Source of the DNA: Owenia fusiformis
Taxonomy: Eukaryota > Annelida > Polychaeta > Sabellida > Oweniidae
Length of the DNA: 64,000 bases
Direction: 5' to 3'
Assembly (NCBI GenBank): GCA_903813345.2
Contig: CAIIXF020000010.1
Coordinates: forward strand, 30,190,828 to 30,254,827
Shown here: positions 38,490 through 50,880 of the stretch, in pieces
Position numbering within the stretch: position 1 is the first letter of the stretch
How the letters are laid out: each line of letters starts with the position of its first letter
Notes under the pieces: model-generated
Seen by the model: only the letters and a program-made list of their open reading frames with translations
Told to the model about the DNA's origin: nothing
Database searches by the model: none
Translations under genes and position numbers: made by a program

Positions 38490-39870
38490 ATTTTTTAGAA
38501 TGTGTAGATGATTTTGAAGTAAAAATTAAGTCAATTTGAAGCAAGTTGACAAAAGACCTTTTTGACCTTAAGAAGGTCATTGAAAGTCAAATCTTAAATC
38601 TAAAGACAGATTTGACATTCTGTGAACTTGGAGATGATTTTTAAAAAAACATTTGGGCAATTTGAAGCAAGTTGAAAAAATACCTTTTTTGATCTATAGT
38701 CAGATTTGAACTTTTGAGAACTTGTAGATGATTTTGAAAAAATGGAAGCAATTTGAAAACATACCTTTTTGAGTTTGTCCTGTAGATGATTTAAAAAAAA
38801 GAATTTAGTCAATTTGAAGCATGTTGAAAAAATACGTTATTGACTTTTTTTACCTTGAGAAGGTAATCAAAGGTCAAATCTGTTTTGATCTTAAAGCAGA
38901 TATGAAATGGTATTTTTAACCTAAAGGAATCAATATAATTTTTTGATAGATGTATTTGGACATGTTTTCTAATCAGTAGTGTGAAAACTATTTCACTCTA
39001 ACGATCGTTATAGCTGCTTAATAAGCAATATTCGAATTGGTTGTGACGTTATTGGCCCCCACGTGATCTCTCACTGGCCCCCACGTGGACCGTTTTGGTC
39101 CATTAGATCATGACGTCATAATGCCAAAATGTTTTGTTATTTGTTTACACAACAATCCTATGGTTGCCGTGACGTTGTGATTACTATGGAACCAATAAAC
39201 CAAAGCTATAATTTGTATATGACGTTACTAATCACGTGGGGGCCAATTTGATTTATCAGTTAGTTTTATTTCGTTATCTATGACCGTTAGCAGTTATCTA
39301 ACATTTATTTTATAATGGCTATCGCAAGAACTCTACAGTGGGCTTACAATAGAGAAAACCGCATTTTTGTAGCTGCAAGTTGAGAAAAGCTATTTCATTT
39401 GTCCTTTAAGATTCATTGAAGATCAAATCTCAAATCTATAGTCACAAGAATTTATTCAATTTGAAGCAAGTTGAAGATCTTTTTGACCTTTTTTGACCTT
39501 CAGAAGGTCATTGAAGGTAAAATCTCAAATCTAAAGTCATATTTGAACTTCTGAGAACTTGTAGATGATTTTGAAGAAAAAAATTGGTGAATTTGAAGCA
39601 AGTTGAAAAAAAACCTTTTTGAACTATTCTAACCTTTTTGGACCTTGAGAAGGTCATTGAAGATCAAATCTTAAATCTTAAGTCAGATTTGAATTTCAGA
39701 AAACTTGAAGATGATTTTGAAAAAATTGAAGTGCAAGTTATTAGAAGTTGTAAGAATTTGTTACAGACACCGTGCAATTGCCAACCACTAACCACAACTG
39801 CAATGACCAACAGCCGTTACAAAAAATGGAGACCACAACAATATGTCACCACATTTTGGTAGTGACATAA
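38490..39870 (+). repeat. GACCTT/AAGGTC-rich tandem repeat family
   Basis: Repeats of about 110-130 bp with 'cttgtagatgattttgaa', 'caatttgaagcaagttga' and 'tttgaccttgagaaggtcat', ending in 'caatatgtcaccacattttg'. The same family lies at 30780-31240, 51180-51922 and 63130-63820. An inverted-repeat insertion (about 38985-39330; TTGGCCCCCACGTGAT and ATCACGTGGGGGCCAA near 39051 and 39232) interrupts it. Confidence 0.75.
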
Positions 39871-39899
39871 AAAGTTGTCATTCTGAATATTAACAAGTA

Positions 39900-40343
39900 C
39901 AACTTTTTGTTTTCTCAATAATCCCCTAAATCGTAGAAAGGAAAAGTAATGTTAACCATGTATACAATTTTACATAGTTTTTAGTTTTGTATGTAAAATA
40001 ACTATTTGAAATTTTGTTCCAGTGCATCAACAATCTGCGATTGGAGTTGAACAGAAATGCTGAACAATATAATGACCTTTTATAGTACCAGTCAAATTGT
40101 CATGCGGTGAGTGTAAATTTAAGGGTTAAATTAAGTTTTAATAAATGTATTTGTCAACTTTGAAAATTTTATTCGAGAAGTTTTCCCATACACCCCATGT
40201 CATAAAATCACAAAAAGTGAGATATAATATTTTCTATTACTGGACATATTTTCATTTCTTTAATTATTATATACATAAGGGTAATATGAAAACTGATCCA
40301 CTTTAACTGATGAATATTAAAAATTAAGGGAACTTTCTACTAT
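39900..40343 (+). repeat. Left part of a MITE interrupted by ISL2EU
   Basis: From about 40180 it matches the uninterrupted copy at 50290-50480 (for example 'aagggaactttctactat'). The right part continues at 47142-47216 after the two inserted elements. Confidence 0.6.
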
Positions 40344-40470
40344 TGACCCTATGCATCAGTGTGACGTCATGCCTTTGTCCGGCCAGAAAATATTGCTGGC
40401 CGTCTAGAAAACGTCATAAGCAACCAGTGCTCAAAATGGCGACGAAGTGATGAGAAAAAATTAAAAGAGT

Positions 40471-42359
40471 ATGCCTAAATGCTGCGTTGCTGTTGAATGT
40501 TCGAATAGAGAACAAGTCGGCATTACGTTTTATCGCTTTCCGAGTGACAAGAAGTCACCTGTAAAAAGAAAGCTATGGATAAATGCTGTAAAAAGGCAAA
40601 ACTGGGAACCAAAAGAACACGATCGACTTTGCAGCGCTCATTTCTTGTCAGGTACAGTGTAGTAATCGAAACAGACCTGGTTTTCTAAATAATAAGTAAA
40701 ATAAAATTTTATTAATTATAAAGTTATCAGTAAATAATGCACATTTAAATACCACGCATTGTGTTAATACCGCTATCATTAAACACGAGGGAAGTAGGCC
40801 TATGTAAGTAATATTATGTGACTGTCGGTGAGCCACGTTGATTTTCACGGGTATTTCTGCATGTACTTTTTATGGAGAAAACTAAGAACTTAAAATAAAC
40901 CTTTGTAATATTTGTTTGGATATTGATGTGCGCTTCACTCGAATATCAATCATAGTGTTTCCACCCCGTTTTAATTTTTAAAATTGAGATCCCTTTCTAA
41001 CATTGATATTTCACACAGAAAAAAATGATTGAGACCATGGCGTACATGACATGGGTATATACAAATCCACTTATTTATCAAACACATATTTTCAGGACAA
41101 AAGTCAAATATTGAAGATCATCCCGACTTCATTCCCTCTGTCTTTTCGTACAAATCTAGCAAGGAGATCGAGAGGAAGCGAAAGAGCTTACATGCATATG
41201 AACGTCATGCCTCAAAGAGATGCAGAGTCACGAATATTGTTAAGTGTGAAACATTCGACACGTTCACTGGTACGAGTGTTGGTACACAGACCGACCTTTC
41301 TTGTTCCGAGTTGGATAATATTATGTGAGAAGTGATGGACCTAAAACGTGAAAACACGGAATTAAAGGAAAAGAGCAGACTCTGTACTACATTAAGAAAT
41401 GAACTTGAGACACTCAAATCCGAGAACAACCACTTACAGCAAGAGATTCGAAACCTAGAAATTAACGAGGAAACGTTTAAAATAACGAAAACAAACTGAA
41501 ATATTATACCGGGTTGCCAACATTTGCAGTCTTTTTGGCTCATCTTAACATGATAATTGGACACCTGGTCCCCAGAGCAACCATGAGTAAATCTTCCCAA
41601 TTCATATTAACCTTGATGAGACTTCGTCTAAATCTTGGCACTCACGATTTAGCATACCGCTTTAACATCGATCAATCTACAGTTTCACGAATATTCTCTC
41701 ACGTAATCGATGTTTGCAACGCAAGACTTGTACCTGTACTTGTTAAATGGCCGAATGACTTATTGAATCTTCGGGCTACACTACCACGGTCGTTTTTAGG
41801 GGCATTTAGTAAGTGTGTTGGTATCATAGACTGTTTTGAAATTTTCATTGAAAAGCCAAAGGACCTTGATGCTCGAGCAACAACATATAGTCACTATAAA
41901 TCGAACAATACAATCAAATATCTTATCGCAATTGCACCCCAAGGCGTTGTGACTTTTGTTTCCAAAGGTTGGGGAGGACGTGTTAGTGACAAACATTTAA
42001 CTGATAATTGTGGTCTTCTAGAGAAGCTTCAGCCAGGAGACTTAATACTTGCAGACCGTGGTTTTGACATACAAGATCTTGTTGGACTTCATGGTGCAAA
42101 AGTAGAAATCCCAGCTTTCACAAGAGGAAAATCGCAATTAAGTTTGTACGAGGTGGAATCTACCAGAGGATTAGCCTCTGTTCGAATACACATTGAGAGA
42201 GTTATTGGTTTAGTCAGGAGCAAGTACACAATGCTTAGTGCAAAAATACCAATATCACTCCTTCAAACAGATGAAACAACTGGGCTTACTACTCTAGACA
42301 AGGTGGTTTTTGTTTCCAGTGCCCTGTCAAATACATGTGAATCAGTTGTACCATTTTAA
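40471..42359 (+). pseudogene. ISL2EU transposase (THAP, coiled coil, HTH, DDE), disrupted
   Basis: Exon 1 (40471-40651) encodes a THAP zinc finger: Cys5, Cys10, Trp36, Cys54-x2-His57. It splices in phase to an exon starting at 41096. That exon encodes a linker, a coiled coil (ENTELKEKSRLCTTLRNELE), a helix-turn-helix (STVSRIF) and a DDE_Tnp_4 domain with the acidic triad in IIDCFE, LADRGF and HIERVIG. Two lesions break it: an in-frame TGA at 41326-41328, where CGA would fit (a CpG transition), and a -1 shift in the A-run at about 41479-41482 that puts the DDE part (readable from 41514) in another frame. A small extra intron hiding either lesion cannot be fully excluded. As read, the transposase is dead. 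Confidence 0.8.
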
Positions 42360-43137
42360 TAAAATATGTTATATTTCGGATTGAATTACACAATTCGTAA
42401 TATACGTTGCAGTCTAGTATAAAATCAGTGTCTAGTATAAACTGATGAGGTTACACAGTGTCACTTCATACAGAATATTTACTAATTCAAACCTGGAAAA
42501 AAAATTCACGTCCTTCCTAACATTGGATCTATGAAGTCGAGAGATTTATTTTAGAATCCTTAAATTGACAGTTTCTACACCATGTACACTGGTCTTAATT
42601 ATTCCTCTTATCAATCAATGAAAACCTCATCATTTTTTCAAACGTTTCATGGTTCCAATAAATTATTACAAGACGGGAATATAATGTTCATAGACTCTAA
42701 TATGTACAATATATACAGTAACAGTAACTTGTCAAAGGTTTGATTTGTGCTAAATATGGCTGGAGGTACATGTATTTACAATTTAGTGGAGGGCATCTAC
42801 AATGCCTAATTTGCATCACCACTTTCAGACTTTACTGCTGACATTTTTCACATACCTCTAATGATAAAACACTTATTAACATTTTATGTGTTTACGTGGT
42901 ACTTAAGGATGTATCTTTCTTCAGCACGAACTGTAATTTTGTAACATGGAGTAATACATTCAGAAAATCAATTCTCATATTCATATCTACAATTACAAAA
43001 AAGGTATGCAGTTTGATGCTACTGTAATATAAAATGTGGACTTTTTGACCCACCCTGTATTTACATGAGTATTAGTTGACATTCGCTTGTAACCAATACA
43101 ATAAAATTCCAATTTAGCAATCACTTTTCTGTTCAAA
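42360..43137. other. Convergent intergenic region inside ISL2EU
   Basis: Lies between the stop codons of the two transposon genes and is presumably both 3' UTRs. No other feature. Confidence 0.6.
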
Positions 43138-46008
43138 TTATATGTTGATTTTCTTTGCTTTTCTACATTCTGGACAAACCCAAGACTTCCTTGATGTTGT
43201 GAGTTTCATGCACTTTAAGTGAAATTTTGATATCGCACAATTTTTATTCTTGCAAATAATTATCTCGCCATTTCCAGTTTCTTGCCTGCACATGCAAATG
43301 GCATCAAGGGTTAAGCTTAGATTATTTGATAAATACTGTTGAGTGGTGTCTCTGGTGAACCATTTGCAGCATAATTCAGGCATTATCGAAGTGAGGTACA
43401 CATGCTTGACTTTGATAGTGTTTTCCTCATAAAATTTAAGGTCTGGAAGCAATCTCTGATAATAAAATTCTTTTTCAGTCCACACAACTATGTCTCCATA
43501 GCTAGCTTTACATGAAAATATCTGGAGTTGCAACTGGAAGTAGTACTGGTGATCTGTTTTTAATCCAATAATCTCACCATTTGCATTTCGAACTAAGCAG
43601 CTAGAGTCCCTGTCAGCTTCATCTGACAAAGTACCATGGCAAGAACAATATGGACATTTGATCTCCAACACTCCCTTCCCACAGCAATTGCAGCTAATGA
43701 CACCGTCAGGTGAGGCACCCATATATGGGAACTCATGATTGATCACAAATCCAGATTGTAACACGCTGAAGTCCTTGTGTAAGGGCTTAGCATGATTGAT
43801 GAACTGTTGCCTTGCTGTTTCCTCGTGCTCACACCCCCACCTGGAAGAGATGAAGATAGCATTTTAATTTAACTTAATTTGGTGATGTTTCATTGAATTT
43901 TTCTTACGATTCTCAAATGACAAATATTGGCGAAGTTTTATCTGCATGAATCAATACATATATCCTATCTGATATTTTAGCTAACTTGATTTTATTGATT
44001 TAGACATGATTCTCTACACAGGTGCATGATTTAAGGTTAAATATTACATGTATTTGTCTGTTAAAACATGGAGCTGCTAAATGTCTCTAATACATTGTGT
44101 ATTAAACAAGAACTTGTGGAATATATGGGATACAATTCATCAATCCTTAGAAACACGTTAATTCTATTATCATTCATGTAATATTTCAAATGGTCTCACC
44201 TCGTGGCCTTAGAATTAAACTTCATCTTCTCAGGGTAGCACACCTGCTTGATTAATGACATTGCAGGGCAGTCTGGGTTGGTACGGGCAGCCCGTTTAAA
44301 TATTGATGCTGTCACCCTTCCCGCTCGATGACTGTACCATGTACTGTTTGATTGGCATCTTGTGGTCTCTTCTAAAGCTGCAGCCTAAATTTAAATAATC
44401 AAAAGTGCACAGTCTTTGTATGTCTGCATGAAATATCAATACCCATACATTCATTTCATTTATATATTTAGGAGGATTAGATACATTATTGATAAGGTCG
44501 CCGCAGACGGATTAGGTGTGAACGAAATCGAATACCGGTACATTATTTGTATGGTCAGACATATATACTTGTAGTTTTGTGAGAAAAAATCTGATCGTTT
44601 GAATCTGAAATTAAACATTACATACCTGGATGGGATCATAAGTTATTTTCTGCAATAGATCCTCACACTTAACCAACAGGTCGGGAAATGTCAATGGCTG
44701 CAAATCCGGGTCAAATAATAAGTCAGGTATCGTTTTAGGCAAGTTTACCAATACAGGACGTGGGACAAATGACTTGGAGTATTCTGGTATCAGGCTGAGT
44801 ATGGCACACTTAGTTCCACTACTGTTCAAATCACTGTAGAATTTATTAGTCTCTTCTTCTGTGGGTCCTGGTATTTTATCACTTTTGCGAGTCTTGCGTG
44901 TTGGTGCTGTTGATGGAGCACACATTGCTGTTCTTTTGTGGGATGGGCTTGAAAACTCTATGTCACTCCCTGGTCTGTATGAAACAGGTTTGTCAGATAC
45001 GCTGCTCCACTCACATGGAACTGAGGTACAGGACTGACGAGCTACATTTATGACTCTTGTCTCCAACGCAAATAGAGTTGCTGCAATGTGTGAGCATGCC
45101 TCCCCTAGACCTGCCATGCAGGTACAATGAGCACATATCACCTCCCCACTAGGATGCACAGCTATCCACGGTTCCAGTGGTGTTTTATTTAGTGCCTGAG
45201 AATGGTATACCTGTAATCATATAATTATTATTCGATGATACCAATTCTTCACGACATGACCTCGTAGGCCTAAATATGGATACAATTTAATTTAAATCTA
45301 GCTAACGTGTAAGGCAATTGATACACTGGATCGCAATCGAAAGTTGGTTATTTGTTTACAACTAGATGTACAAAAACATCTGTACAATAAATCAGGTCAG
45401 TATACATCGACCACTGTCCGACTTAGTTGTTTACTATGTAGCAACTTTGACCTGTTGAAAGACAAACTGACATATGCAGTGCAGCCCACACTGACTCGAT
45501 TTTCAAACGGTAGTGACCGTGAGGAGTGGAGAGAGGACGTTGGTTACATTTATCAACAATTAAAATCATTCAACAAAAATCGTAGAGGAGGCTTTGGACC
45601 GAAGTAAACTTAGAAAAGTGAGATAACATCTTGGCGTACAAACCTTACCTTAGCTAGAATAACAAGAGATCCCGATGTACATCTATATGTAAGTACATTT
45701 CTTACATAACCAGCAACAAGGTACTGATATCCCTCAAGCGATTTGTAGGCCTTCAAGGTCTGTCCGTTGAACAACTTGCTAGGCGTATTGATCAGGTACT
45801 GGTAAATATCTCCAAAACTATAATCCGGGAGATTCTTTTTTGAAAGTGACATTAATCCAATTAATTTATTGCGATCAATGCTATACGGGTCAACCCCGTC
45901 CAAAGGTTCAATTTTTGTTATATATCGATTCAGACTTTCATGATCTAACTTAGATATTTGAGACGATTTCCTCGTAGAAGAAACAGTTGTTGTTTTGCTT
46001 TCCGCCAT
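43138..46008 (-). CDS. ISL2EU accessory protein: SWIM zinc finger, YqaJ nuclease, PHD finger (four exons)
   Basis: Exons 46008-45649, 45210-44626, 44384-44200 and 43840-43138 join in phase over GT-AG introns into 610 residues with no lesion. Domains: N-terminal region (1-120); SWIM finger Cys149-x-Cys151...Cys159-x-His161 (HCTCMAGLGEACSH); YqaJ-like PD-(D/E)XK nuclease starting about 330 (YSHRAGRVTASIF), with Asp422 in GASPDG, Glu436-x-Lys438 in LEIKCP and a Gln-rich motif (YYFQLQLQIF); C-terminal C4HC3 PHD finger (about 560-605). It is the known partner of the ISL2EU transposase, thought to process DNA ends during transposition, but its exact role is not established. That it is intact while the transposase is broken is notable. 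Confidence 0.85.
45344..45607 (+). other. Unexplained small open frame in an intron of the YqaJ gene
   Basis: An 87-codon frame beginning at TTG rather than ATG, on the strand opposite the YqaJ gene and wholly inside its first intron. The composition looks protein-like (SDREEWREDVGYIYQQLKSF). It could be an exon of a third transposon transcript, a leftover of captured DNA, or chance. No family recognised. Confidence 0.25.
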
Positions 46009-46132
46009 ATTTGATGTTTTGATTTTCCCGGGCTTTTCTAGACGGCCAGCTGAACTGAGCTAGAAAAATGTGTATTTGTGACGTCACTCGTGCATAGGGT
46101 CAATATCTGCCATGTTATCTGAATAGCTAAAT

Positions 46133-47136
46133 CACGGGGTACCATCGAATAATTTTGGCAACGTACCGGAGAACGACATTTTACTAAGAAATGGCAATAA
46201 TTTAGCACAATATATTTTTTAACTAGAGTTCTACTTTGATTTTGACAAAAGTAAGTATTCCATGCAATGGCTATTTCATTCATGGGTTTGTAGGAATTCT
46301 GTTGGAACCCAGTTCTGATCAAGTACGAAGTTATTGAAATCAGCGCAGACGGACTTTACTCCGAAAGATGGTTTTTCGATTATAACTTTTCACAACATTT
46401 AAGTATAGACTTTTGAAAAAAAGTACAGAATAGTCCTTATTCTATTGAATAATTCTGTTATTTCTGATTCACACGACTCTGATTTGTTTAGTTAAAAAAA
46501 AAGTTTTAAAAATATTACTTAGGAACGTAACCGGAGCTGGGAACGTAACCGGAGCAGATCAGTTGAATTATATAATTTAAAAAAATAAAATATATGATTT
46601 AAAGCATATATATTAATAAATACGCATTCGAACAATCCCGTATGTTTTTAAATTAGTATATGTGCTTTAAATCATATATTTTAGTTTTTTTGATTAAATA
46701 ATTCAACTGATCTGCTCCGGTTACGTTCCCAGCTCCGGTTACGTTCCTAAGTAATATTTTTAAAACTTTTTTTTTAATTAAACAAATCAGAGTCGTGTGA
46801 ATCAGAAATAACAGAATTATTCAAAAGTATAAGGACTATTCTGTACTTTTTTTCAAAAGTCTATACTTAAATGTTGTGAAAAGTTATAATCGAAAAACCA
46901 TCTTTCGGAGTAAAGTCCGTCTGCGCCGATTTCAATAACTTCGTACTTGATCAGAACTGGGTTCCAACAGAATTCCCACAAACTCATGAATGACATAGTT
47001 ATTGCATGGAATACTTACTTTTGTCAAAATCAAAATAGAACTCTAGTTAAAAAATATATTGTGCTAAACTATTGCCATTTCTTAGTAAAATGTCGTTCTC
47101 CGGTACGTTGCCAAAATTATTCGATGGTACCCCGTG
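46133..47136. mobile_element. 1-kb fold-back element with about 480-bp inverted arms
   Basis: Ends CACGGGGTACCATCGAAT and the reverse complement, with arms that are near-perfect inverted copies up to a short centre at about 46615-46650. It is flanked by a 5-bp direct repeat taaat (46128-46132, 47137-47141). Each arm carries two copies of GGAACGTAACCGGAG(CT)G-like sequence near the centre. The two outward-reading open frames are mirror images of each other and probably meaningless. It inserted 30 bp beyond the right end of ISL2EU. Confidence 0.85.
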
Positions 47137-47216
47137 TAAATAAGCCACCAGGTGGTGAAACTAGTAACTACCTAATGGTATCTGGACCCTACCCTTACAC
47201 ATATAAACTCATGAAT

Positions 47217-48348
47217 CAATAGACTAGATGCAATTAGAAATAATCTTAATTTACCTCATTCATATTGAAAAGGGGGAGGGAAATTAGCGCAACAGATTTT
47301 GGACAGTCATATGTTTGATTTTGGCCATTTCCTGGTGATTTAAACAGGTGCATATGTTAGGCTAATGCATTACCTCCAGGAAAATCACTTCTAGAGATGA
47401 TAAAATAATTTCGACTTTGACACAGGGTAGATGCAAACAACCCACCCACATGTTTTTTCTAAAATGTTTTCCTGATTTTCAACCCCTTCCATCCCTGCTT
47501 TTTTAATTTTTCTTGCATCAATATGTTGCGTTTTGACACACAGTTAATCCCTTAAAAGGAATAAATGATTCCTTTTAGATAAAGTGGAAAACAATATTTC
47601 CCATGTTATTTTCCCATAGGAAAAAACATTGCTTTCAGCTAAGTTTGGTCACCCAAAATGGGTATCTTCAAAACCCCTGAAGGAATCACTTATTCCTTTA
47701 CAGTGGTAACTTCCCTCCTCCTTTGGTCAAAGGTTATATCATATTTGAAATCAAAATGTACAATTTAATCTAGAAATGTATTTTTAAAAATTGTTTATAG
47801 ACATCTAGATCAGATTCCCTAAAGACCCCAAATTATGAAATTACAGTTTCACTTGGTCAACAGCATCATGCCAATAGATTCTTCGAATCAAAACAAAGCT
47901 TTAAAAGTAATTTATTGCCTCCTCACTTTTAAGTAATCCTCATCTATGAGGATTTCACTAACTGTGTTGCACTGTATAACAAGGGACAAAAAGGGCAACA
48001 ATTGAGAGACAAAACAGAACAAATGACAATATAGAAGAAATAGCACACACACCCATAAACCATATAAACTGTGTTAGAATTGATAAATGACAATGGAATC
48101 TATCATGTGCAATTTTTTTCTATACAACTTGAAAATCAGCAAATTGTATATGTTTATTGATTAATAGTCTTGCTTAAGACCCCGGATCTCCCCTTTCCTT
48201 CTTCACCTGTTTAATGGTGTTGACAAGGTGAATTGTATCCCTCCTTGTAAAATTAAACTTTACTGTTGACCTCCACATGGGATTTCTCCATAATGTATAA
48301 TGTAGTATTAGTAAATATCAATATTCTCTATTTTCATATTTTGTAAGG
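47217..48348. other. No gene recognised
   Basis: Starts with 'caatagactagatgca', the left end of the MITE family seen at 50107. The rest is AT-rich DNA without coding support. Confidence 0.5.
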
Positions 48349-49020
48349 TTGTTTTCAATTCTCCCAGTTCACTTCTAAAAGGACTATTCTCAGTTTGGAG
48401 AACAGTTTCCTGGGTTAATAATTTTTTATGAAAAATATAGAAATATCACCCAAATTAAATTATAAATATTCAAAAGAGGCCATCTAAATCTACAAGATGT
48501 AAAAATATCACAATTGTCCGAAGCAGTGTTTAAGTGTGCAGTTGACCGATTCAATAAAATACAAGTCTCAATTAGGAGAAAGAAGTTTATCAGTGTATTG
48601 CGCTAATAATCTTTTGATGAAAAATCTAGAAATATCACACAAATTAAATCATGACTATTCAAAAGAAGACATTCAAATCCATATTATGTAAAAAAAAGTC
48701 CAAAGCATTGGTAGCGCTTAACTAGAGTGATGAACTCTCCTAACCGAGAATAGTCCTTTAGAAATGTGTTATCATTAAACTAATGATTTTGTTTTTCTAT
48801 ATATTTCAGAGAGGTCACTTCACTCCATCCTTCAAGATCGCTCCTTCACTGCTTTCATGCAGCTCGTGTAATGTAATGCAACTAATCACTCTTGGGTAAA
48901 AGTTGACTTCACTCTGGAGTGAACCATAAACTGAACAACACTGTTGTATCAAACATTAATCAATTCCTCTGTAAAAGTAATAGACCTAAGATGCGAGTAG
49001 AAATCATTTTGATTTATTTA
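48349..49020 (+). repeat. Duplication block shared with 61626-62230
   Basis: Shared phrases include 'caattctcccagttcacttc', 'aaaagaagacattcaaatc' and 'cttcaagatcgctccttcac'. The copy at 61.6 kb differs by a few percent and carries a new element at its left edge (60810-61619). Confidence 0.85.
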
Positions 49021-49054
49021 TCTCATTTACTCCTGGCAGTCTTAGTGCATTGTT

Positions 49055-49440
49055 TACACAGGGAGATATGCCGAGTGCTAAAATAGTACTCGGCATATTA
49101 GCGCTCATTGAGTAGTCATTTCAGTAAATATTAGTACTTAATGAGCACTCATGACATGAGTACCCCTTTGTTGCATGTTTTAGGACTAAATGAGTACTTA
49201 ATGATAAGTCACAAAATAGCAATTATTTCATTGATTTTTTAGCGCTAAATTGGTAATCATATCATAGGTGATAAAATAGTACTAATAAGATTGATTTTTC
49301 AGCACTAGATGAGTACTCATATCATAAATTAGTAATTAATTAGCACTCATGGCATGAGTACTCATGAGCGTGCTTTTGCCAGGGTGCTAATTTAGTACTA
49401 ATTTTGTGCTAACTGAGTAATCAGCATATCTTCCTGTGTA
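49055..49440. mobile_element. 386-bp MITE with TACACAGGGAGATATGCCGA ends
   Basis: Left TACACAGGGAGATATGC and right GCATATCTTCCTGTGTA are inverted. The interior is a series of AGTACTCAT / ATGAGTACT words, giving internal dyads. A right-hand fragment of the same element lies at about 24363-24463. Confidence 0.65.
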
Positions 49441-50880
49441 CTTGTCATAACTGAAAGGCAAGTATCAATGTTAAGGCCATATCATGATATACTTATTGTT
49501 AATTAATGAGTATTAAAGTCTTCAAATGTACATGTATCTTGTAGGGTTAGAACACCCATAAACTTTTGTCTTTTTGGAAGAAAGGGGAGCTATCAACTCT
49601 ATTTCATTAAAAAACTACTGTAGCCGTATTTACACCATGAAAAATTCTTAAAATGTATATAAAAAAGAACACATAGGAGTGACAGGATAAATAGATTATC
49701 CTATGGTCTGCTAATGTATCTACTACTCACATCATTAAATAAATATTTCTAACATATATATACTTTACTGTACTATAATTTAATGTTGAAGTTTGTGATG
49801 GCAATTCCAATGTCAAATGTTTTACAGTGTTAGTGGTAGCCATTGAAGTTTCTGGTCCCAGGGATACAGCTTAGTTAAAAATTTGAGTCCCATCTATTTT
49901 TTGTATCTCACATTTAGTTTCGGTTTTGAGTTGTTTATTTTTTATATTTCGCATATTTGTAAATTCATGCGAGAAGCATTCGTGAAAATTATCAAGCAAA
50001 AAACTTCTAGAAAAAATTTAGGAGTACCTACATAACTGTTAGAACATAATTATGGGCGTATAAGTATGCCATGAGATATTTGAAGATCGCTAAACTATGA
50101 GCACAATAGACTAGATGCGAGTAGAAAAAATCTTGATTTACGCCATTAAATATTCAAAATTCAGTCAAAGCGATGTTATATTTGAAATCTGCATGTAAAA
50201 GTTCATCTAGAAATATGGTTTCGAAAATTGTTTATCAAGTTTGAAAACTTAATTATTTTTGAAAGTGTGACTTCTAGTTCGGGTTGATTCTCCAGAAGAG
50301 ACCATGTTACAAAATCACAAAAAAATAAATATATTTTCCTGTATTGGTCAGATAACATATTCCTTTACTGGACATATTTTGATTTGCATAACTATTAGAT
50401 AAATAAGGGTTATATGAAAATTGAACCACTAAAACAGATGCAATTTAAGTTAAAGGGAACTTTCTACTATACCCGCCATGCTATCTGACCCGAACGAGCC
50501 ACCTGGTGGTGAAACTGGTAACTACCTACTCGCATCTACGTTATTGGTAAAAGGTACTTTGATTTATTTTCAAAAACTTGTGTTTGCGCATAATACATGA
50601 GGTATCCATATCAATTTCGAAATATTTCGAAATATTTCAAATACCGTTTCAGACAAAAAACATAATTTTTGGTAGCCAATCAGATTTGCCGATATAAACA
50701 CACTCAGGTCAAAATATTAGAAAACATTGTGTGTTTGAAAATCATGATAAAGCATGTTTCTTTACTACTTTGCTGCAGTAACAGTGACCTGAATGTGATG
50801 TTAAATCTTTGCATCCGGGGTGAAATCTATTGCTGATTTTCAGGTTATTAAAATTTCCTTTTCTTGAATTCCTTAGAAAA
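49441..50880 (+). repeat. Duplication block homologous to 24464-26000
   Basis: Near-identical to the flank of gene 1. It lacks the hAT MITE (empty site at 49725-49732) and contains an extra MITE (50107-50543). Confidence 0.85.
50107..50543. mobile_element. 437-bp MITE with TAGATGCGAGTAG inverted ends
   Basis: TAGATGCGAGTAG at 50112-50124 and CTACTCGCATCTA at 50526-50538. The gene 1 copy near 25706 lacks it ('gcacaattggtaa'), so it is an insertion, probably at TA. The copy interrupted by ISL2EU (about 39900-47216) and fragments at about 47217, 48980 and 62226 belong to the same family. Confidence 0.75.

Larger units (their letters stand above)
40344..46102 (+). mobile_element. Complete ISL2EU DNA transposon
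   Basis: A 5759-bp element with inverted ends TGACCCTATGCA...AGTG..GACGTCA on both sides, flanked by AT (40342-40343 and 46103-46104). The related MITE at 50470-50490 has the empty site with a single AT, confirming a 2-bp duplication. It holds a THAP/HTH/DDE transposase on + and a SWIM-YqaJ-PHD protein on -, the two-gene content characteristic of ISL2EU elements. The genes are convergent, with about 780 bp of non-coding DNA between them (42360-43137). Confidence 0.88.

Noticed and set aside
46038-47222. Duplicated small protein (MIRTGFQQNS...)
   Set aside because: The two frames are mirror copies created by the inverted arms of the fold-back element; no sign of coding constraint.
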